From: an uncultured Parabacteroides sp.
GTDB lineage: Bacteria > Bacteroidota > Bacteroidia > Bacteroidales > Tannerellaceae
Assembly (NCBI GenBank): GCA_947036995.1
Contig: CAMQTD010000002.1
Coordinates: forward strand, 1 to 44,190
DNA length: 44,190 nt
Direction: 5' to 3'
Under the pieces are notes generated by a model that was not told where the DNA came from, did no database searches, and saw only the letters and a program-made list of their open reading frames with translations. The position numbers were made by a program, and so were the translations under genes. The stretch's first letter is position 1, and each line of letters opens with the position of its first letter. This document shows positions 37,893 to 44,190 of this stretch, piece by piece.

Positions 37893-38743
37893 TGATTGAA
37901 TCTTTTAATAATGAATTTCCCAGCCAAGTTGATTAGTGCCGTAAGGATGAACAACAGAAAAGCAATCGCAATCAATGCACTTAGTTTCAACCCATCTGCC
38001 TCACCAAATTGATTGGCAATCACACTCGCCATCGTATTGCCGGTAGCTGTAAGTGATAGGGGTAGGTTGTTTGTGTTTCCGATTAACATGGTTACCGCCA
38101 TGGTTTCGCCCAAAGCACGTCCTAAAGCCAATATAAAACTGGCAAAGATACCCGATCCGGCAAAGGGAAATACAACTTGCTGAATCATATCGAGCCGTGT
38201 TGCACCAAGACTATAAGCACCCTCTTTTAAATCGTTCGGAACCATTGACAGAAATTCGGCACTCAGTGAAGAGGCGTAAGGTATAATCATAATGGCTAAA
38301 ACAACAGCCGAAGTGAAGATGCCAAAACCTCCTGTAGAAAAGCCACTCTCGATAATCCATGGTCGGAGCGTATAAAATCCCCATAAGCCATAAACAATAG
38401 AAGGAATACCTGCTAAAAGATCTACGATTGCCCCAATAATATGCGCCGCTTTAGTGCCGCGATAGTATACGCCCGTAAACAAAGCTACCGGAAGGGCAAA
38501 TGGAATTGCAATCAGCAGTGCCAAGAAAGCGGTAAACAGTGTGCCCACAATAAAAGGCAGCGCACCATACGCCTCTCGGTCGGGATGCGGATCCCAAGCC
38601 GTAGAACCAATAAACTTAAAGAACCCAAAAGCATCAAAGGCGGGTAACGCCCCATCGAAAAGGGTATACACCATCCCTGCTCCGATAAGCAGTAGCAACA
38701 GGGAGGCTGTAAAAAGCGCTTTTTTAAATAAAAGATCTTTCAT
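37889..38743 (-). CDS. pstC: Phosphate ABC transporter permease PstC
   Basis: ALPFIVGTLFTAFLALLIAIPFALPVALFTGVYY...AGIPSIVYGLWGFYTL...GATRLDMIQQVVFPFAGSGIFASFILALGRALGETMAVTMLIGN. Confidence 0.96.
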   Translation of the reverse strand: MKDLLFKKALFTASLLLLLIGAGMVYTLFDGALPAFDAFGFFKFIGSTAWDPHPDREAYGALPFIVGTLFTAFLALLIAIPFALPVALFTGVYYRGTKAAHIIGAIVDLLAGIPSIVYGLWGFYTLRPWIIESGFSTGGFGIFTSAVVLAIMIIPYASSLSAEFLSMVPNDLKEGAYSLGATRLDMIQQVVFPFAGSGIFASFILALGRALGETMAVTMLIGNTNNLPLSLTATGNTMASVIANQFGEADGLKLSALIAIAFLLFILTALINLAGKFIIKRFNQ

Positions 38744-38752
38744 TTAAATGAT

Positions 38753-39814
38753 TTAAAGCGTCTCTCCATTAAAAGAAACAGTGTCTAAATTTTTAGTTGC
38801 AACCTCGATCACATTGGTTGGAAGTGGTGCATAATGCACCTTTGTAGTTAAAGCTTGCGCTTCGGCGCTTAGCATCCATTTGAGTAATGAAAGTGTTTGT
38901 ACGGCTTGATTTTTCTCTCTCGAGGCGTAGGCTTGTTCTTTATATAAGATAATCCAAGTAAAACAACTGATTGGGTAAGCACCCTCGGCAGGCGAGTTTG
39001 TAATCATTTGGCGTGAGTCTGCTGCATGTGCACCATTTGCAGCAGCCGAAATTGTTGCCGTAGTAGCAGCCACAAATTCACCTTTTGGGTTTTGGAGTGA
39101 AGCAGAAGGAATTTTAACAGCAAAAGCATATTCAGAACCAATATAACCAATTGCACCTGGCGTTTGCTTAATGATTCCTGCAACACCTGGGTTACCTTTA
39201 GCAGCTACACCGAAATCCCATTTAAGCGATTTACCTGTACCTTTATTTGCTGCCCATACTGTAGAAGCCTTAGACATATAATCGCTAAATACATACGTAG
39301 TACCACTGCCGTCGGAACGGTATACAGGCGTAATGGCTAACTTCGGTAGGGTTACACTTGGGTTTAATGCTGCAATTTGTGGATCATCCCACGAGGTGAT
39401 TGTTCCTTGATAGATGCCTTCAAGAGCAATCGCATTCAAGTTTAACTGATCAACACCTGCAAGGTTATAGGCTAAAACAACGGCTCCCATACAGGTTGGA
39501 ATGTGTAAAACCGCTCCAGGCATATTGGCAAGCTCTTTGTCCGAAAGATAAGCATCTGTACCACCAAAGTCTACCACTTTGTCTTTCAAGCTACGGATAC
39601 CACCGCCACTACCTACACCACCGTAGGTAACATCATTTGCTGCATTTTGCTGATAGGTTTTGAAGGCTAGGTTATAATATGGAAGCGGAAAAGTTGCTCC
39701 TGCAGCAGTTATCACTACGCCATCGTCTGAAGTTTGATTTTTTGATTTAGCCCCACAAGAGGTTAAAATAAGTAGTGATAATGCAGCAGCAAGAAATTGT
39801 TGAACTGTTTTCAT
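38753..39814 (-). CDS. pstS: Phosphate ABC transporter substrate-binding lipoprotein PstS
   Basis: Lipoprotein signal LLILTSCGAKSK; ITAAGATFPLPYYNLAFKTYQQ, VTYGGVGSGGGIRSLKDKVVDFGGTDAYLSD, VYRSDGSGTTYVFSDYMSK. Confidence 0.97.
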   Translation of the reverse strand: MKTVQQFLAAALSLLILTSCGAKSKNQTSDDGVVITAAGATFPLPYYNLAFKTYQQNAANDVTYGGVGSGGGIRSLKDKVVDFGGTDAYLSDKELANMPGAVLHIPTCMGAVVLAYNLAGVDQLNLNAIALEGIYQGTITSWDDPQIAALNPSVTLPKLAITPVYRSDGSGTTYVFSDYMSKASTVWAANKGTGKSLKWDFGVAAKGNPGVAGIIKQTPGAIGYIGSEYAFAVKIPSASLQNPKGEFVAATTATISAAANGAHAADSRQMITNSPAEGAYPISCFTWIILYKEQAYASREKNQAVQTLSLLKWMLSAEAQALTTKVHYAPLPTNVIEVATKNLDTVSFNGETL

Positions 39815-39854
39815 TTTGTATGTTTTCGTTTTATTTATCGTATTAATTACACCA

Positions 39855-39862
39855 CAAAAATA
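39855..39862 (-). promoter_or_regulatory. Bacteroidetes-type -7 element TATTTTTG for pstS
   Basis: Plus strand CAAAAATA; matches TAnnTTTG, 40 bp upstream of the pstS start. Confidence 0.55.
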
Positions 39863-39878
39863 GGGTAGTAATGCTACA

Positions 39879-39911
39879 TATATATGACGAAAATGTTACA
39901 AAATGGTTACA
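39879..39911 (-). promoter_or_regulatory. Pho-box-like array of three 11-bp direct repeats upstream of pstS
   Basis: Minus strand TGTAACCATTT | TGTAACATTTT | CGTCATATATA, contiguous 11-bp units spanning the -33 position relative to the -7 element at 39855-39862. Confidence 0.65.
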
Positions 39912-39931
39912 ATTACAGCATAGATACCGAA

Positions 39932-41455
39932 TTATTGATGTTCGGTTCTTAACAAATCGTTAACCGTTTTCACGGGGTTGAACGTTTCGATAGGCACTTC
40001 TACAAAAATAGTATTCCAATCAGACATGGCACCATTCCACAAACCAGGTAATTCTAATGCCTTCAGTTCTCTGCCATCTTTACTCTTTTGCGAGATAAAG
40101 CCCGTACTCTTATCCACATAATTTGGTAGATCGTATGCTTCGCCTTTATCGTTTTTCAGTGCGCAGATTAAATCTACTGGATTGAAATGCGTTCCTTGCT
40201 CAAACATTGCTTTCTTGTTTGGATCTGATAGGTCTATTTGTGAGCTTTCTAAGATTTGAGGAGACGTAGTTCCGTCAGCGTTATATGTAATAAACGGACC
40301 ACCACCAGGTTCGCCTACATTACGTACCATTCCACAAACACGTAGTGGGCGGAGTAGTTTTTTGCGTAGGTAGATAGCTAGTTCTGAATCTTCCATTGTT
40401 TTTAACTCTTCGCTGCGTACACACAATACGTTTTGCACAAAACGAATCATTGCTTCGGTCTGTTCTTGCGTATGTTTGCCGCTCTCTAGGAGTTTTAGAT
40501 AATCAAATATCTGTTGTTGGATGGTTACTAATAGTCCAGCCAATACTTTTTTATAGATAACAGTCGAACATTTAAAACTATCAGGCACTACATTGTCAAT
40601 GTTTTTTACATATACAATATCAGCATCTAAATCGTTCAAATTTTCAATCAAAGCACCATGACCAGCCGGACGGAATAAAAGTGAACCATCAGCCAATCTA
40701 AAAGGATTGTTCTCTAAATCTACAGCTAAAGTATCAGTACTTGCTTTTTGAACACTGAAAGATACATCGTATTTAACGGAGAACTTCTCTTCCATATACT
40801 CCTTTTTCTCCTGAACCAATGCTTCAAACAGCGGTTTGTGTTCTGGTGAAACGGTGAAATGGATATTTACCTTGCCAGTTGTATTTTTGGCATACATAGC
40901 GCCTTCGGCTAGATGCTCTTCCATGGCAGTTCGTATCTTATTGTCTGCTGCTTTATGGAATTGTAGCAATCCTTTAGGTAGCTGTCCATAATTAAGCCCC
41001 TCGGAGTTTAATAGATTCGATACAATTGCTTTGAACTTCCCTTGATTAATCAATGTTGGAATATATTCGTTTTCGTTACTTAAACAGGTTTGGTTAAGTG
41101 TATCGAAAAAAGCGAAGAGTGGAAGAGAGTCAAAGAACTTTTTCTCAAAAGCAGTTGTTGGTACATCGTAAGGTGCAGCCAAAAACTCATATAAGTCTTT
41201 AAACATTCTGCTAGCAGCACCCGAAGCAGGTACAAACTTGATGATTGTTTTATCGCTCGCTAAGTATTCGTCCCAAGCACTCGCATAGAAAGCTTGTTTA
41301 TCTGCTGGAACAACCATAACGCCATGCTCAATACTTGCCGAATAGGCTATGTCTAAAAACGGAAAACCATGCTCAAAGCAAGCGAGTTGCTCTTCGATCT
41401 GTTTTGTTGTAATACCTTTGTCTAGTAAAAGGGATTTGTCGACGGATGTTAACAT
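39932..41455 (-). CDS. DUF4301-family protein
   Basis: 507 aa cytosolic protein. IIKFVPASGAASRMFKDLYEFL, LLFRPAGHGALIENLNDLDADIVYVKNIDNVVPD, VCGMVRNVGEPGGGPFITYNADGTTSPQILESSQIDL. Matches my recollection of DUF4301. Confidence 0.75.
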   Translation of the reverse strand: MLTSVDKSLLLDKGITTKQIEEQLACFEHGFPFLDIAYSASIEHGVMVVPADKQAFYASAWDEYLASDKTIIKFVPASGAASRMFKDLYEFLAAPYDVPTTAFEKKFFDSLPLFAFFDTLNQTCLSNENEYIPTLINQGKFKAIVSNLLNSEGLNYGQLPKGLLQFHKAADNKIRTAMEEHLAEGAMYAKNTTGKVNIHFTVSPEHKPLFEALVQEKKEYMEEKFSVKYDVSFSVQKASTDTLAVDLENNPFRLADGSLLFRPAGHGALIENLNDLDADIVYVKNIDNVVPDSFKCSTVIYKKVLAGLLVTIQQQIFDYLKLLESGKHTQEQTEAMIRFVQNVLCVRSEELKTMEDSELAIYLRKKLLRPLRVCGMVRNVGEPGGGPFITYNADGTTSPQILESSQIDLSDPNKKAMFEQGTHFNPVDLICALKNDKGEAYDLPNYVDKSTGFISQKSKDGRELKALELPGLWNGAMSDWNTIFVEVPIETFNPVKTVNDLLRTEHQ

Positions 41456-41626
41456 ATTAATATAGTATTTAGTTTTATATACTTGTTTGTCTCAGTGTAT
41501 CTCTTTGTATATCGCAAATTTATTAAAATAACACGACGTTGTATTCAATATATCCAATAAAAAATATAATTTTACTGCACAAACAGCAATTTGTTTCTGT
41601 TGCGGTTATATTTAACACCAAGTAGT

Positions 41627-43843
41627 ATGGATAATCTATCTTTTTTCACACCTGAAGAGCGCAAAGATTTCTTTTGTAAATACAAGCTTTTATTACGTAG
41701 TATGGATTCTTTTGTTCGCAAAGATGATATCTCCAAGATACGTAGAATAATGGCAACTGTTTTTATGCAAGAGTGCTATGGAAGAGATAAAAATGGGATC
41801 AATGGCTTGCTCCGAAATATGGACACAGCACTGATTGCTATCAATGAAATAGGATTGAAACGTACGGCTGTATTAGGCTTAATTCTTTACCGCCCAGTAT
41901 TCAAAAACTTAATTTCGTTAAGAGAAATAGAACAGATATTTGATGCAGATGTTGCACTTATCATCAGTAGATTGATAAAAACATCAGACCTCTATTCGCG
42001 CAATACGGCTATCAATTCGGAAAACTTTCACCTGTTGTTACTCTCTTTCTCAGAGGATGTACGCGTTATTCTACTCATGATTGCTGATCGATTGTGCATG
42101 CTGCGCTATGGCAAACGGTTAATCAACGAAAATGATCTGCTTAAACTGGCTGTTGAGGCGTCGTTCCTATACGCTCCACTTTCTCATAGATTGGGTTTGT
42201 ATAAGGTTAAAAGTGAGATGGAAGATCTCTCGCTGAAATACACCGACCGTAAAATGTTTGATTTTATTAAATCTAAATTAAACGAAACCAAGCGTTCGCG
42301 CGATGCCTATATTGCAGAATTTATCGCACCCGTAAAAGCAAAAATTGAAGCAACAGGACTTAAATTCGAAATCAAAGGGCGTATTAAATCAATCCATTCT
42401 ATTTGGAATAAACTGAAAAAGCAAAAAGTTGAATTTGAAGGGATTTACGACCTCTTTGCTATTCGTGTTGTAATTGATACTCCTCCCGAGAAGGAACATG
42501 CAGTTTGTTGGCAAGTATATTCAATTATCACGGATATGTATCAACCCAATCCTAACCGATTAAAAGACTGGCTCTCGATCCCTAAAACAAATGGATACGA
42601 ATCGTTACATATCACCGTGATGGGTGCACAAAATAAATGGGTTGAGGTGCAAATTCGGAGTAAGCGTATGGATGAAATTGCCGAAAAAGGACTTGCTGCA
42701 CACTGGAAATACAAGGGCTTAAAGGCAGAGAATGGCATCGATGAGTTTATGAATAATGTGCGTGAGGTACTCGAATCTAAAGATAGTAGTTCTGCCGATC
42801 TGATGCAGGATATGAAGTTAGATCTGTATGCCCACGAGATATACGTATTTACCCCACAAGGGGAATTAATGAAATTAGCAAAAGGGGCTACTGTGCTCGA
42901 CTTTGCCTTTAGTATCCACAGTAAATTGGGTAGTAAATGTGTGTCGGCACGTGTAAACGGAAAAAATGTCCCCATCAAACATACACTAAAGAATGGCGAC
43001 CAAGTAGAGGTTATCACCTCTTCGTCTCAAAAACCGAAAAGAGATTGGCTAACGTTTGTTACCACCTCAAAAGCGCGTGTTAAGATTAAGCAGACACTGA
43101 GAGAGGAGGCTGCAAAATCGGCCGAATTCTCGAAAGAACTGCTGCAACGCAGGTTTAAGAATCGCAAAATTGAGATTGAAGAGTCTACCCTTATGCGTAT
43201 GATTAAGAAAATGGGCTTCAAAACGGTTACAGACTTCTATATCGAGATTGCAGAAGATAAATTAGATATCAACGTTGTGCTGGAAGAGTATATAGCACTA
43301 GCAAAGAAAGAAAAAGAGCCTGCCGAACATACAGAGTTACGTAGTGCCGAAAACTACGATACCACAACAGAGGTAGAGGAGATATCGAGCCGTCAAGATG
43401 TTTTGATGATTGATAAAGACCTTACAGGCATCGAATATAAACTAGCCAAATGCTGCGCACCAATCTACGGCGATGAGGTGTTCGGATTTGTATCCACACA
43501 GGGCATAAAAATTCATCGCATGGACTGTCCCAATGCCCAACAGATGATGAGTAGATTTGGCTATCGCATCATCAAAGCAAAATGGAGCGGAAAGAGTGGT
43601 ATGGGGTATTTAGTGCATCTACGTGTAGTGGGTAGAGATGACATCTCTATTGTAACGAATATCACGTCTGTGATCTCTAAAGAAAATGGGATTACATTGC
43701 GATCATTTAATATTGATTCTATTGATGGACTGTTTCAAGGTACATTTGCCGTATTGCTCCGCGATACAAATTCATTGGCGATGCTCTCTAAGAAGATCAG
43801 AGCGGTGAAGGGGGTTAAGAGTGTTGAGCGGGTGAAGGCGTAA
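41627..43843 (+). CDS. relA: RelA/SpoT-family (p)ppGpp synthetase with degenerate HD domain (HD-RSD-TGS-ACT)
   Basis: Synthetase motifs GRIKSIHSIWNKLKKQKVEFEGIYDLFAIRVVID, SIPKTNGYESLHITVMG, WVEVQIRSKRMDEIAEKGLAAHWKYK. TGS (EIYVFTPQGELMKLAKGATVLDFAFSIHSKLG...PIKHTLKNGDQVEVIT) and ACT C-terminus. ATG at 41627 preferred. Confidence 0.93.
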   Translation: MDNLSFFTPEERKDFFCKYKLLLRSMDSFVRKDDISKIRRIMATVFMQECYGRDKNGINGLLRNMDTALIAINEIGLKRTAVLGLILYRPVFKNLISLREIEQIFDADVALIISRLIKTSDLYSRNTAINSENFHLLLLSFSEDVRVILLMIADRLCMLRYGKRLINENDLLKLAVEASFLYAPLSHRLGLYKVKSEMEDLSLKYTDRKMFDFIKSKLNETKRSRDAYIAEFIAPVKAKIEATGLKFEIKGRIKSIHSIWNKLKKQKVEFEGIYDLFAIRVVIDTPPEKEHAVCWQVYSIITDMYQPNPNRLKDWLSIPKTNGYESLHITVMGAQNKWVEVQIRSKRMDEIAEKGLAAHWKYKGLKAENGIDEFMNNVREVLESKDSSSADLMQDMKLDLYAHEIYVFTPQGELMKLAKGATVLDFAFSIHSKLGSKCVSARVNGKNVPIKHTLKNGDQVEVITSSSQKPKRDWLTFVTTSKARVKIKQTLREEAAKSAEFSKELLQRRFKNRKIEIEESTLMRMIKKMGFKTVTDFYIEIAEDKLDINVVLEEYIALAKKEKEPAEHTELRSAENYDTTTEVEEISSRQDVLMIDKDLTGIEYKLAKCCAPIYGDEVFGFVSTQGIKIHRMDCPNAQQMMSRFGYRIIKAKWSGKSGMGYLVHLRVVGRDDISIVTNITSVISKENGITLRSFNIDSIDGLFQGTFAVLLRDTNSLAMLSKKIRAVKGVKSVERVKA

Positions 43844-43869
43844 GTGTGATGATATAATCGGGAATGGAT

Positions 43870-43921
43870 AAATCAAACGGCACTAAAATAATTTGTAAAT
43901 TGTTTTAGTGCCGTTTGATTT
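43870..43921. terminator. 19-bp perfect inverted repeat, terminator after the relA-type gene
   Basis: AAATCAAACGGCACTAAAA ... TTTTAGTGCCGTTTGATTT. Confidence 0.85.
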
Positions 43922-43936
43922 AAATGAACGCTATCT

Positions 43937-44180
43937 CTAACGAATAATAAAAAAGTTTCCTAAATACCAATCCATACCACTATATTTAGTAGGATTCTTT
44001 TCATAATCAGGACACATATCATTTTTAAATGTATAGACAAAGCAGATGTCGCAATATAGATTTTGTTTCCATATTTTACGCGCAATTTCTTAGGGAGTAC
44101 GCTGATAAATTTACTTTAGGAATAAATGGTTTATTTTGTGCCAAAAGGATTTGACACAGCAAAAATAAACAGAGTCCCAT
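43937..44180 (-). pseudogene. Possible frameshifted remnant of a small secreted protein
   Basis: Minus strand has a signal-peptide-like frame MGLCLFLLCQILLAQNKPFIPKVNLSAYSLRNCA* and, in another frame, ...EIARKIWKQNLYCDICFVYTFKNDMCPDYEKNPTKYSGMDWYLGNFFIIR*. A single frameshift would join them. Confidence 0.3.
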
Positions 44181-44190
44181 TAAGCTGCAT

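Noticed and set aside
42541-43017. 158-aa minus-strand ORF opposite the relA-type gene
   Set aside because: Antisense frame over conserved synthetase/TGS coding sequence.

Overview
This is an AT-rich Bacteroidetes (probably Bacteroidales) chromosomal window. The phylum call rests on tandem SusC/SusD pairs, TAnnTTTG -7 promoter elements and Bacteroidetes-type families.

Layout from left to right:
- Two SusC/SusD pairs on the minus strand (the leftmost SusD is cut by the window edge). They sit with a FecR anti-sigma gene and a divergently transcribed ECF sigma factor.
- A DUF6242-like lipoprotein, then an envelope-biogenesis run: uppS, bamA, two OmpH/Skp proteins, murI.
- YccF, M23 peptidase, two META-domain proteins, a DUF1343/NamZ-like protein, an HD-domain protein, an LptD-like protein, and a degenerate trypsin-like/TPR protein.
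- Two tRNA genes (Tyr, Gly).
- A roughly 1.7-kb accessory/intergenic island (29.6-31.0 kb) with a predicted structured RNA, a translationally coupled leader ORF plus orphan protein, and several inverted and direct repeats.
- A UraA-type permease and a TetR regulator.
- A complete pstSCAB-phoU-phoB-phoR operon with a Pho-box-like array of three 11-bp repeats.
- A DUF4301-like protein and a RelA-type (p)ppGpp synthetase with a degenerate HD domain.

Most coding content is ordinary. The least explained parts are the 29.6-31.0 kb island, the repeat pair upstream of susC2, the BamA pentapeptide array and the split sigma/anti-sigma arrangement. I found no CRISPR array, transposase, prophage or recognisable defence system. 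All family names come from reading the translations; no database search was run.
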